Of a stretch of DNA of 12,588 nucleotides, positions 5,338 through 12,588 are shown piece after piece. The DNA is taken from positions 1 through 12,588 of the forward strand of contig LJNA01000094.1 in assembly GCA_001304365.1 (NCBI GenBank), written 5' to 3'. The notes beneath the pieces were generated by a model that did no database searches, was not told where the DNA came from, and saw nothing but the letters and a program-made list of their open reading frames with translations. Position numbers and translations under genes: made by a program. The stretch is from Syntrophobacter sp. DG_60. Lineage in GTDB: Bacteria; Desulfobacterota; Desulfofervidia; Desulfofervidales; DG-60. Numbering within the stretch: position 1 is the first letter of the stretch; every line of letters starts with the position of its first letter.

Positions 5338-6764
5338 ATGGAACTTAGACTCATTGAAAGGGATATCTCTAAATTGAAAGGGGACGCCTTAGTGGTGGGC
5401 GCCTATGAACATGGATTTACTGATATGGCCAAGGCCGTAGATAAACAGATGGGAAGACTATTAAGTGCCTTGGCAAGAGATTTGGCATTTAAGGCAAAGC
5501 TTTCTGATACTATTTATATTCCTAGCCATGGGAAGACATTAAAGGTTAAAAATGTCATCCTGGTAGGTCTTGGTAAAAAGGGGAAATTAGATGAAGACGC
5601 TGTGAGAAAAGCCGCTTCTTCATCCCTTAAGAAGGTAAAGGAGATAAAGGCAAAAGATATCTGTTTTGAGGCGTTGGGGGAGGATGTTTTAAAGGAGAAA
5701 GGTGTAAAGGCATTGGCTGAAGGGATATTGCTTAGCAGTTATGAATTTAGAAAATATAAAAAGGATAAGGAAAAAGTCCATATAAAATCAGCCTCTATCT
5801 TGGCTGATAAATCTACGGAAAAGCAACTTAGTCTGGGCAAAATATTAGGAGAAGCCACCAATTTTACCAGAGACATTGTCAATGAACCAGGAAATGCCAT
5901 TACCCCAAATGAGTTGGCAAGGATAGCAAAGGAGATTTCCAGAAAATATGGATTTGAGTGTACTGTTTATGGCTTAAAAGAACTCAGAAAAAACAAGATG
6001 AATGGCATATTGGCTGTGGGGCAAGGCAGTAAGAATCCACCAAAGTTTATACACATCGGTTATAAACCAGAAAGGATAAAGAAGAGATTGGTCATTATAG
6101 GAAAGGGCATTACATTTGATAGCGGAGGCCTTAATATAAAAACACAAAGGTCTATGAAGACTATGAAGTGTGATAAATCGGGTGCATGTGCAGTTTTAGG
6201 AATTATGAAGGCCATAGGGGAACTTAAGCCAGATGTAGAAGTACATGGGCTTATCCCCACTGCTGAAAACATGCCAGGTGGTGAGGCCTTTAGACCTGAT
6301 GACATAATTACTTTTGCCAATGGAAAGAGTGTGGAAATCCACAGTACAGATGCTGAAGGAAGGCTTATTCTGGCAGATGCCCTTATTTATGGCTCAAAAC
6401 TAAAGCCAAATATTATGATAGATATGGCTACCCTTACTGGTGCATGCGTTGTAGCATTGGGAAATTACACTACAGGGCTCTTTTGTAATGATGACAATCT
6501 AGCAAGGGATTTACTTAATGTATCTATTAGAACTGGTGAGAAGATATGGCGGCTTCCCCTTGATGAAATATAGGTTCAAGATATGGTGGGGCTATTACAG
6601 CAGGACTCTTCCTTAAAGAATTCGTCAATAAAGATGTTAAATCCTGGGCACATCTTGATATTGCTGGTCCTGCCTTTTTAGAGAAGTCCTGGAAATACTA
6701 TGCTGAAGGTGCAACAGGTGTTCCCCTAAGGACCATTATTGAATTCCTTTTAAGCATATCCTAA
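5338..6764 (+). pseudogene. pepA: Leucyl aminopeptidase (M17, PepA), split by an internal deletion with frameshift
   Basis: The first 411 codons give an M17 cytosolic aminopeptidase, a di-metal enzyme removing N-terminal residues from peptides. Metal and catalytic residues are present: K256 and D261 in GKGITFDSGG, D279 in CDKSGA, D338 and E340 in STDAEGR, with R342. Each sits exactly 14 residues before its E. coli PepA counterpart. At WRLPLDEI the frame hits a TAG at 6571-6573. The C-terminus resumes in another frame at 6573 ([17 protein letters not shown], then [12 protein letters not shown] and [11 protein letters not shown]) and ends at TAA 6762-6764. Compared with the family, about 14 residues (the YxEQLxSxxADxxNxG segment) are missing at the junction, so roughly 43 nt were lost rather than one base slipping. 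All catalytic residues precede the lesion, but the lost segment and C-terminal strands belong to the catalytic fold, so a truncated product is unlikely to be active. Confidence 0.8.
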
Positions 6765-6768
6765 TTTA

Positions 6769-7746
6769 ATGTGGATTAGATTCATACTCTCTAGTTTGGT
6801 AATATTTTTTGCTGGTAAGCGCCTACCTAAATATGTACGTATCATCTCAGCCCACACGGGTATTGGTGAAGGATATTTAGGGGTTATTGCCTTAGGGGCC
6901 ATTACCTCATTCCCTGAATTGGTCACTAGTTTAAGTTCAATTTTTTTACTTAGAGACCCCGATTTGGCCTTAAGCAATGTCTTGGGCAGCAATATTTTTA
7001 ATATGACGATTATTGCTATTTTATTTATTTGGTCAGGTAGAACGTTTTTTGATAAGGGGGAGAAAGGGAAATTTCAAGCCGCCCTTTTGGGCATATTGAT
7101 GACTGCCTTGGTGGGTTTTGCTATCTTTCAGAGGTCTAAATTTAGTATATTGGGGATCTCTTATCTATCTTGGCTATTGTTATTACTCTATTTATTTGGT
7201 ATGAGGTGGCTCTATAAAATAGATAGGGATAAATTGCCAGCAAATTCTCATGCCCTAATTGAGAAAAATCTACATATAAATAGTATTTATATCCGATGCC
7301 TGGTAGCTGCATTATTGATCATGGTTGCAGGATATCAGGCCTCTTTTGCCTGTAAAGAGATTGCAATTGCCATGCATTGGGAAAGTAGTTTTGTAGGAAG
7401 TCTCTTTCTGGCTGTGGCCACATCCCTACCTGAACTGACAGTTTGTCTAAGTGCCTTTAAAATAGGCAGCCCCGCAATGGCCATTGGCAATGTGTTTGGT
7501 AGCAATATTTTTAATTTAGCTATTATTTTTCCTATAGATTTATTGTATCCTGGTTCTATCTTTGTTAAAATAAGCCCATATCAGCTTTTAATTGTTTTTG
7601 AAGGCATTTTGTTTACTATTCTGGCTATATTGGGGATTTCTTACAGGACAAACAAAAGAGTAAGCCGCTTAAGTCCAGATGGTTTTATTATGATTTCTAT
7701 ATATTTTTTAGGTTTTTGGTGGATGTTTCATCACATGACAAGATAA
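6769..7746 (+). CDS. Sodium/calcium exchanger-family (CaCA) membrane transporter
   Basis: A 325-residue polytopic membrane protein with the two inverted alpha-repeats of the CaCA superfamily. Alpha-1 covers about 38-78 with TSFPE at 46-50 and GSNIFN at 73-78; alpha-2 covers about 208-249 with TSLPE at 218-222 and GSNIFN at 244-249. The Glu in each TS-x-PE motif is the cation ligand. About ten hydrophobic segments are visible, with a short charged loop between the halves (near 150-168). It probably exchanges Na+ (or H+) for Ca2+ across the inner membrane; exact ion use cannot be read from sequence. The ATG lies 4 nt after the pepA stop with no clear Shine-Dalgarno, and the frame is closed by a TAA 15 nt upstream, so the start is well constrained and translation probably depends on coupling. 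Confidence 0.9.
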   Translation: MWIRFILSSLVIFFAGKRLPKYVRIISAHTGIGEGYLGVIALGAITSFPELVTSLSSIFLLRDPDLALSNVLGSNIFNMTIIAILFIWSGRTFFDKGEKGKFQAALLGILMTALVGFAIFQRSKFSILGISYLSWLLLLLYLFGMRWLYKIDRDKLPANSHALIEKNLHINSIYIRCLVAALLIMVAGYQASFACKEIAIAMHWESSFVGSLFLAVATSLPELTVCLSAFKIGSPAMAIGNVFGSNIFNLAIIFPIDLLYPGSIFVKISPYQLLIVFEGILFTILAILGISYRTNKRVSRLSPDGFIMISIYFLGFWWMFHHMTR

Positions 7747-7757
7747 TCCTGGTGTAA

Positions 7758-7847
7758 GATACAGGATGCTCGATACAGGATGCTCGATGCTCGCCCTGTT
7801 AGCGAGAATTTACTTAACAGGGCTTGTCAAATCGAGAATCGAGCATC
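7758..7847. repeat. Tandem 14-bp repeats and nested palindrome between the exchanger and cutA
   Basis: GATACAGGATGCTC occurs twice in direct tandem (7758-7771, 7772-7785), followed by a partial third copy, GATGCTC. Next comes a hairpin with perfect 9-bp arms, GCCCTGTTA (7793-7801) and TAACAGGGC (7815-7823), around a 13-nt loop. Outside it, GATGCTCGAT (7779-7788) pairs exactly with ATCGAGCATC (7838-7847), giving a nested structure ending 11 nt before the cutA start. It could fold in mRNA and affect cutA expression or end transcription from upstream, but there is no T-tract. Similar words occur in the element at 3452-3552. Confidence 0.6.
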
Positions 7848-7858
7848 GAGGATCATTT

Positions 7859-8167
7859 ATGGATGCCATAATAATATCGGTATTGGCTAGCTCAGAGGAA
7901 GAGGCTTTGAATATTGCAAATGCCTTAGTAAAAAAACACTTGGCAGGGGCAGTAAATATTTCTAGGGTCCGTTCTATCTATTATTGGAAACAAAAGGTCT
8001 ATGACCAGCCAGAGTGGCTTTTGCTTATAAAAACTAGAAAGGAGAGATTTGAAGACATAAGGGCTGAGGTAATCAAACTGCATAGCTACGAAGTGCCAGA
8101 AATAGCAGCCTTTCCTATAACCTCTACCTCTGAGGCCTATATAAAGTGGCTTAAGGGGGTGACCTAA
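7859..8167 (+). CDS. cutA: CutA divalent-cation tolerance protein
   Basis: A 102-residue protein aligning along its whole length with CutA1, a trimeric ferredoxin-like-fold protein (PII-like). Visible marks are SSEEEALNIANALVKKHLAG at 11-30, AVNISRVRSIYYWKQKV at 31-47, LLLIKT at 54-59 and LHSYEVPEIAAFPI at 74-87, with the conserved His75. The usual Cys in the LAxCVN segment is Ala here. CutA was linked to copper tolerance in E. coli, but its general role is unclear. I chose the ATG at 7859 because the family begins just there. The longer frame from 7766 only translates the palindromic repeats upstream and has no homology. A GAGG at 7848-7851 serves as ribosome site. Confidence 0.9.
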   Translation: MDAIIISVLASSEEEALNIANALVKKHLAGAVNISRVRSIYYWKQKVYDQPEWLLLIKTRKERFEDIRAEVIKLHSYEVPEIAAFPITSTSEAYIKWLKGVT

Positions 8168-8832
8168 ATGTTTTTCCCACCTCTTATTTTGCTTTTTATC
8201 CTGTGCTTCTTTTTTATCTGGCTATTTCTGTTCGGATTTATCCATCTAGGGATAATAGGATATGCCTTTCAGAAGATTGGTATTCCTCCTGGTTATATGA
8301 TGAGTTTATTACTACTTTGCCTTGTAGGTAGCTTTATTAACATCCCCATAAAGAAGATTACCACTACTAGATTGATAGAGGGAGAAATAGTTGGCTTTTG
8401 GGGGCTAAGATTCAGGATACCTGTTTATAGGAAAAGGTATACTGTGGTAGCTGTTAATCTAGGGGGTGCTGTGATACCTGCATTAATCTCTATTTATCTT
8501 ATTACCCATTTTGGTCAGTATTTTAGAACTGCTATGGCCGTAGCTGTGGTGGCCTTTGTAACCTATAGATTTGCTCGCCCTGTGCCTGGGGTGGGAATTA
8601 CTGTGCCCCTTTTTGCTCCCCCCCTATTACTGCTGCCTTAATCTCTCTTGTTTTGACATCCCATGCCCCTGCCATGGCTTATATTTCTGGCACTTTAGGT
8701 ACATTAATCGGGGCTGATCTAATAAATTTAGGCAAAATTGAAGGATTGCAGGCACCTGTGGCATCTATTGGTGGGGCAGGCACCTTTGATGGCATATTTT
8801 TTACAGGCATCCTAGCTGTACTTTTAGCTTAA
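8168..8832 (+). pseudogene. DUF1614 membrane protein, frameshifted at a C7 run
   Basis: The ATG follows the cutA stop directly (TAAATG), with an AGGGGGTGA ribosome site inside the end of cutA. The first 157 codons encode a hydrophobic protein: a 25-residue N-terminal membrane helix, IPPGYMMSLLLLCLVGSFIN, IPVYRKRYTVVAVNLGGAVI, then RPVPGVGITVPLFAPP. At seven C's (8618-8624) this frame runs into a TAA at 8639-8641. In the other frame the family's C-terminus continues perfectly: PPITAALISLVLTSHAPA, SGTLGTLIGADLINL, and ASIGGAGTFDGIFFTGIL, ending at TAA 8830-8832. Five or eight C's would restore one ~220-residue DUF1614 protein, and five fits the family wording best. DUF1614 proteins are membrane proteins of unknown function in bacteria and archaea. 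The lesion could be a true mutation, slippage or a homopolymer read error. Confidence 0.75.
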
Positions 8833-8892
8833 AAGAACGGAATTTGATTGGATAAATTGGATTTGGTGCTTAGGATTTAGAATTTAATTTCT

Positions 8893-10968
8893 TTATACCT
8901 TCATAGAAGCAGTCACCATTTCTGCTATATCCAAGACCTTACAGTATTCTTGGGCTCCTTTGACCCTAAGCCCTTCATCAAACATTATGAGGCAAAAGGG
9001 GCAGGCAATAGCAATACGTTCCGGTTTTGTCTCTAGGGCCTGTTCTGTTCGCTCCACATTGATTTTTTTACCGATGTACTCCTCTAGCCATATTCTGCCG
9101 CCACCGCCTCCACAGCAGAAACTCTTTCTAAAATTTCTGGTCATCTCTTTTCTCACAATGCCAGGAATATGATCCAAAATATAACGGGGTGGAAAGTAAA
9201 CTTTATTGTGTCTTCCTAAGTAGCACGGGTCATGATATGTAACCTGCTTAAATCCCTTGACTTCCTTGGTCAGCTCGATTCTCCCCTCCTTTATGAGTTT
9301 AAAGATGATTTCTGCGTGATGGTAGACCTCATAATTCCCTCCAAACTGGGGATAATCGTTTTTCAGACAATTGAGACCATGTGGACATGATGTAATGATC
9401 TTTTTCACCTTGTAGTTATTCATAACCTCTATGTTTGCTGCTGCCAGCATCTGAAAGAGATATTCGTTTCCTAACCTACGGGCAGAATCCCCACAGCAGC
9501 CCTCCTCAGCTCCTAAGATGGCAAAACTAATGCCTGCTGCCTTAAGTATCTTGGCCACCGCCATAGCAATCTTCTTATTCCTCTCATCAAATGATCCAGC
9601 ACAGCCCACAAAATAGAGGTATTCTACATCAGGGTTTTCGGCTATGGTCTGGACACCTGATTCTTTGGCCCAATCTCCCCTCATGTGTGCACCTATACCC
9701 CATGGGTTACTTTGGTTCTGCATATTCTTAAAGACTAGAGGTCCTTTGGGAGGTATCTTTGCCTCTGTCAGGACAAGATAGCGCCTCATGTCTACTATCT
9801 TAGGAATGTGTTCATTAAATACAGGACATTCCTCCATGCATGCCCCACAGGTAGTACAAGCCATTACCGCCTCTTCTTCAATGACATCAGGAACCAGGGG
9901 TTTCTGTAAGAGCCCTTCGGGATCCTCCACTTCTTTACCTGCCTTTTTCTTTAGCATCAGCCTCCCTTTGGCCAATATATGAAGCTTTAAGTGGTGAATT
10001 ATGCCATAAGGACTTAGTGGCTTATCGGTCATAAAGGCAGGGCAGTTGACCTGGCACCTTCCACATTCTGTACAGGCATAGCTATCCATAAGCTGCTTCC
10101 AGGTAAAGTCCTCCATCTTGTTGACACCAAAAAACTCAGCAGTTTCATCCTTCAGATTTAACTTTGGGAGATACCCTGTAGAACGAAAGGAGCACATAAA
10201 CACATTAGGTATAGCACCCAACAAATGACCGACTTTGGTATGAAAAAAAGGATAACAAAACGTGAGGAAGTATAGGATAATAAGGATATGGACCCACCAC
10301 AGGATAGTATATATATTCTCTAAGCCACTTTCAGAAAGTCCATCAAATATTTTTGCAAACAAGCTGCCAAAAGGCATCCATTCTGGAGCAAATGGCTTTT
10401 TCACCACCTCGATGCCATGCAGAGATAGCTTCAGTGCAAGTAATGCCATAATTAATCCAATTATGATGGTTGCATCCACTATGGCATGTGGGTCGTCTGT
10501 CTTGAGCCTGAGCGGTTTCAGGATGTATCTGCGATGCAGCGAGATGCACAGGATGACAAAAACCACAGCACATAACACGTCCTGTATGAAGATGAAAGAG
10601 CCATATGCCTGCTCAGCCATGGTCTTGCCAATAATGGAAGCAAGCATTGCCTCATAAGAGAATCCGTGGTAGATGCCTCTACCAAATTCCTCAAGATAGC
10701 CAATGCTTAAGAATATAAAACACCAAAATATGAAAAAATGTCCCACACCTGCAGGCTCTCTTACCACCCGGGCCTGACCCAGTACATAGTAAATGACCCC
10801 CCAGATACGCTTCCCAATCTGGTCAAACCTGTTAGTTTCTTCTGGTTTGGCTAAGAGAAGAATTTTGACCAGGTTGAAGCACAGATAGGCAAATATCCCA
10901 AAGGAGATCAGCAAGCACGTAATAAATATAATATTTCCTGGAAAGTGGCCTACTTTCAGAATTTTCAT
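8893..10968 (-). CDS. Membrane Fe-S/CCG-domain oxidoreductase, EtfAB:(mena)quinone oxidoreductase type
   Basis: A 691-residue membrane enzyme expected to take electrons from EtfAB and reduce menaquinone. Residues 1-240 hold about five membrane helices (near 12-38, 76-93, 125-144, 164-184, 218-240) of the NarI-like cytochrome b type, with GHFFIFWCF at 76-84 offering a haem-ligand His. Two 4Fe-4S motifs follow: CTECGRCQVNCP (299-310) and CTTCGACMEECP (371-382). Next come two CCG domains as in HdrD: C456, C491-C492 and C528, then C582, C618-C619, C656 and C659. The first CCG domain ends CPHG where I expect CPHC, while the second has the full CPFC. The genes directly upstream are etfA and etfB, which fixes the likely partner and supports the EMO-type role in fatty-acid or aromatic-acid oxidation. 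Spacing from etfA is 135 nt and contains a palindromic element. No Shine-Dalgarno is seen before the ATG. Confidence 0.9.
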   Translation of the reverse strand: MKILKVGHFPGNIIFITCLLISFGIFAYLCFNLVKILLLAKPEETNRFDQIGKRIWGVIYYVLGQARVVREPAGVGHFFIFWCFIFLSIGYLEEFGRGIYHGFSYEAMLASIIGKTMAEQAYGSFIFIQDVLCAVVFVILCISLHRRYILKPLRLKTDDPHAIVDATIIIGLIMALLALKLSLHGIEVVKKPFAPEWMPFGSLFAKIFDGLSESGLENIYTILWWVHILIILYFLTFCYPFFHTKVGHLLGAIPNVFMCSFRSTGYLPKLNLKDETAEFFGVNKMEDFTWKQLMDSYACTECGRCQVNCPAFMTDKPLSPYGIIHHLKLHILAKGRLMLKKKAGKEVEDPEGLLQKPLVPDVIEEEAVMACTTCGACMEECPVFNEHIPKIVDMRRYLVLTEAKIPPKGPLVFKNMQNQSNPWGIGAHMRGDWAKESGVQTIAENPDVEYLYFVGCAGSFDERNKKIAMAVAKILKAAGISFAILGAEEGCCGDSARRLGNEYLFQMLAAANIEVMNNYKVKKIITSCPHGLNCLKNDYPQFGGNYEVYHHAEIIFKLIKEGRIELTKEVKGFKQVTYHDPCYLGRHNKVYFPPRYILDHIPGIVRKEMTRNFRKSFCCGGGGGRIWLEEYIGKKINVERTEQALETKPERIAIACPFCLIMFDEGLRVKGAQEYCKVLDIAEMVTASMKV

Positions 10969-10998
10969 ATGTTCATGTAAAGGAAATTATAAAATTCG

Positions 10999-11097
10999 CC
11001 ACAGATTTTCGCAGATACCGCAGAAAATATTTTAATATTTATTCCTGAACCTGTCAGGAACAGGTTTAAAATCCTGATAATATGTGTAAATCTGTGG
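10999..11097. repeat. 99-bp palindromic intergenic element within the etf operon
   Basis: CCACAGATTT (10999-11008) and AAATCTGTGG (11088-11097) are exact inverted repeats bounding the etfA-oxidoreductase spacer. Inside are two overlapping hairpins that cannot form together: TTCCTGA/TCAGGAA (11042-11048 with 11054-11060) and AACCTGT/ACAGGTT (11048-11054 with 11060-11066). Words of the CCACAGATTT type are known to me as dispersed intergenic palindromes in many bacteria. The element could adjust the expression of the oxidoreductase relative to EtfAB; that is inference. Confidence 0.5.
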
Positions 11098-11103
11098 TTC
11101 TTT

Positions 11104-12117
11104 TTAGCCTTTAACCTTTTTTATTTCCTCAATTAAGGTAGGAACAACCTCAAACAGATCGCCTACAATCCCCCAATTTGCCCTTTTAAAAATAGGCGCC
11201 TCTGGGTCAATATTAATAGCAACCACATACCTGGCAGCGACTATACCTGCTAGATGCTGGATAGCACCAGAGAGCCCACAGGCTATATAGAGGGTAGGGG
11301 CAACCTGTTTACCTGTAAGCCCTACATGTTCTGCACCCGGTCTCCACCCTGCATCCGCTACCAATCTTGAACAGCTTGTAGTCCCACCTAAAAGCTCAGC
11401 CAAGTTCTCTAAAATATAAAAGTTTTCCGCAGGCTTATCTTTCGAAAATCCCGCCACACGAGGTGACCCCATTCCCATTCCACCAGAAACAAGGATATCC
11501 GCTTCTGTCACATCCATCTTTCCTGTAAGGCTTACGTCTAAAACCTTGGTCTTTAAGCTAGAAGGGTCTAGCTCCACATCAACATTAAACACCTCTGCAG
11601 TCTTTGATTCATCAGGTGGTGGTACCTTAAATACCCCTGATCTGACAAGGGCCATCTGAGGTCTGGTTTTTTTACAAACCACTTCTAAGAATGCCTTACC
11701 TCCATAGACCGGTCGCTTCACTAACAAATTATTATCCTCTATCCTAAATTCTACACAATCAGTAGCTAAGCCTGTTTTTAGTTTAGCTGCTAACCAGGCA
11801 CCAAGATCTTTACCTTGAAAAGTGGAGCCCATAAGCAAGATTGATGGCTCATGGACCTTAACCAGATCTACAATAATAGGTACATAGGCATCAGCAGTAT
11901 ATTTCTCCAGATTAGGCTCATCGGCCACAAATACCTTATCTGCTCCATAGTGGGCCATGCTGTTTGCTAAACCCCTCACCTTATAGCCCAATAGAACGGC
12001 ACACACCTTTTCGGAAAGCTCCCCGGCCAGCCTTTTTCCTTCACCTATTAGCTCATAAGTTACCTTTCTTATCTGGCCTCCTATTTGTTCAGCGATAATC
12101 CATACATCTCTAGCCAT
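11104..12117 (-). CDS. etfA: Electron transfer flavoprotein alpha subunit
   Basis: From the ATG at 12117 this encodes 337 residues, the usual EtfA length. The N-terminal alpha/beta domain starts ARDVWIIAEQ. The C-terminal FAD domain (about 206-330) shows ADILVSGGMGMGSP (206-219), ADAGWRPGAEHVGLTGK (254-270), LYIACGLSGAIQHLAG (276-291), VAINIDPEAPIF (299-310) and NWGIVGDL (314-321). EtfA binds FAD and, with EtfB, carries electrons from acyl-CoA dehydrogenases to the membrane oxidoreductase encoded downstream. Deviations from the common text are GMG for GRG, HVGLTGK for QVGQTGK, and ANWG for ADYG, all near the flavin. An upstream in-frame ATG at 12132 would add five residues, but it lacks a ribosome site and overlaps the one serving the 12117 start. 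The gene follows etfB by 23 nt. Confidence 0.92.
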   Translation of the reverse strand: MARDVWIIAEQIGGQIRKVTYELIGEGKRLAGELSEKVCAVLLGYKVRGLANSMAHYGADKVFVADEPNLEKYTADAYVPIIVDLVKVHEPSILLMGSTFQGKDLGAWLAAKLKTGLATDCVEFRIEDNNLLVKRPVYGGKAFLEVVCKKTRPQMALVRSGVFKVPPPDESKTAEVFNVDVELDPSSLKTKVLDVSLTGKMDVTEADILVSGGMGMGSPRVAGFSKDKPAENFYILENLAELLGGTTSCSRLVADAGWRPGAEHVGLTGKQVAPTLYIACGLSGAIQHLAGIVAARYVVAINIDPEAPIFKRANWGIVGDLFEVVPTLIEEIKKVKG

Positions 12118-12123
12118 CTCTTT

Positions 12124-12130
12124 CTCCTCC
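12124..12130 (-). promoter_or_regulatory. Ribosome binding site deciding the etfA start
   Basis: On the minus strand this reads GGAGGAG, 6 nt before the ATG at 12117. It overlaps the alternative ATG at 12132-12130, which itself has no Shine-Dalgarno, so the shorter EtfA is preferred. Confidence 0.7.
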
Positions 12131-12140
12131 ATACTTGAAA

Positions 12141-12588
12141 TTAAAGGACTTTTGCCTCGTCTTTCATTAGCTGAGTCAATTTGGCAATTTTTTCCTGAAT
12201 ATTAGCCCCTTCTATGATCTGCCCTGCCTTTCTTCTTGGAGGTAAGCTCATATTGAGCACCTCAATTTTAGAACTTGCTGCCCCTACACTCCCAGGATCA
12301 ATTCCCAAGTCTGCAAGCTTTTTTATGTCAATGGATTTCTTTTTGGCCTTTATTATTCCAAGCAGTGAGGCCATTCTAGGTTCATTAAGACCCCTCTGGG
12401 TAGTAATGACCAAAGGTACTGGTGCCTCTAAGGTTAAAACAGCGCCCTCGATCGGCCTAGTAATAATTACCTTATCTCCAGAAATATCTACCTTGGTAGT
12501 TGTGGGAAGAAGGGGTAAACCCAGAGCATCTGCCAGTACATAGGGAACTTGAGCATACTCATCATCAACAGCTCTAAGTCCGCAGACG
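12141..12588 (-). CDS. etfB: Electron transfer flavoprotein beta subunit, C-terminal part, runs off right edge
   Basis: The minus strand is open from the window edge to TAA at 12143-12141, giving about 149 residues; EtfB is normally about 260, so roughly 110 N-terminal residues lie outside. The visible part starts VCGLRAVDDEYAQVPYVLA, matching the G-x-x-A-x-D-x-x-x-x-Q-V-P motif of EtfB. It continues with PLVITTQRGLNEPRMASLLG and IIKAKKKSIDIKKL, then LPPRRKAGQIIEG near the C-terminus. EtfB binds AMP, or FAD in bifurcating forms, and docks with dehydrogenases; the segments that would help tell these apart lie mostly outside the window. It is the first visible gene of the etfB-etfA-membrane oxidoreductase operon. 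Confidence 0.92.
   Translation of the reverse strand, partial: VCGLRAVDDEYAQVPYVLADALGLPLLPTTTKVDISGDKVIITRPIEGAVLTLEAPVPLVITTQRGLNEPRMASLLGIIKAKKKSIDIKKLADLGIDPGSVGAASSKIEVLNMSLPPRRKAGQIIEGANIQEKIAKLTQLMKDEAKVL

Noticed and set aside
7766..7858. A longer CutA starting at 7766
   Set aside because: The extra residues only translate the tandem and palindromic repeats, and family similarity starts at the ATG at 7859, which has a ribosome site.
10262..10657. A 131-residue open frame on the plus strand, opposite the membrane oxidoreductase
   Set aside because: It lies wholly antisense to conserved membrane-helix codons and has no domain, so it is a shadow of the real gene.
1..12588. CRISPR arrays, tRNA/rRNA genes, transposases, phage genes
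   Set aside because: I saw no regularly spaced repeats, cloverleaf-like sequences or recognisable mobile-element proteins on either strand by eye; a dedicated search could still find a small RNA.

Overview
The window is AT-rich, densely coded bacterial DNA. The electron-transfer genes at its right end (EtfB, EtfA and a membrane iron-sulfur/CCG-domain oxidoreductase) point to an anaerobe that passes acyl-CoA dehydrogenase electrons into the quinone pool. Desulfobacterota-like or syntrophic lineages fit this best. That placement is inferred from gene content only; no rRNA, tRNA or other phylogenetic marker is present.

Region by region: (1) 1-297, minus strand: N-terminal part of a RadC-family protein that runs off the left edge. 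(2) 493-1334, minus strand: a compact toxin-antitoxin-like block. An MNT nucleotidyltransferase of the MntA antitoxin type is followed by the first ~27 codons of a HEPN (HepT-type) toxin. The HEPN sequence then stops, and a DUF4258 gene and an overlapping DUF2283 gene take its place. (3) 1572-3409, minus strand: a HEAT-like/SEC-C (DUF1186-type) gene interrupted by an in-frame TAG, and a class I methyltransferase. (4) 3410-3657: a non-coding stretch with a 101-bp inverted-repeat element and degenerate short repeats. (5) 3658-5015, minus strand: a CxxCxxCC-type (YkgJ) cysteine-cluster protein overlapping a small lipoprotein gene. (6) 5045-8832, plus strand: a PLDc_N-type small membrane protein, a leucyl aminopeptidase (PepA) broken by a deletion/frameshift, a Na+/Ca2+-exchanger-family transporter, CutA, and a DUF1614 membrane protein broken at a C7 homopolymer. 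(7) 8893 to the right edge, minus strand: an etfB-etfA-membrane oxidoreductase operon, with a palindromic intergenic element between etfA and the oxidoreductase; etfB runs off the right edge.

The best understood functional unit is the last one. EtfAB would collect electrons from acyl-CoA dehydrogenases and deliver them to the membrane Fe-S oxidoreductase (EtfAB:menaquinone oxidoreductase type), linking beta-oxidation to membrane respiration.

Three long genes (DUF1186/SEC-C, PepA, DUF1614) are each split by one lesion: a stop, a ~43-nt deletion and a homopolymer shift. In each case the downstream half is intact and well conserved. This means either recent gene decay or sequencing/assembly error, and raw reads would decide. 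I found no CRISPR array, prophage, transposase or RNA gene. The most unusual biology is the hybrid MNT/HEPN-remnant/DUF4258/DUF2283 block and the related palindromic intergenic elements. I see no clearly new large system.
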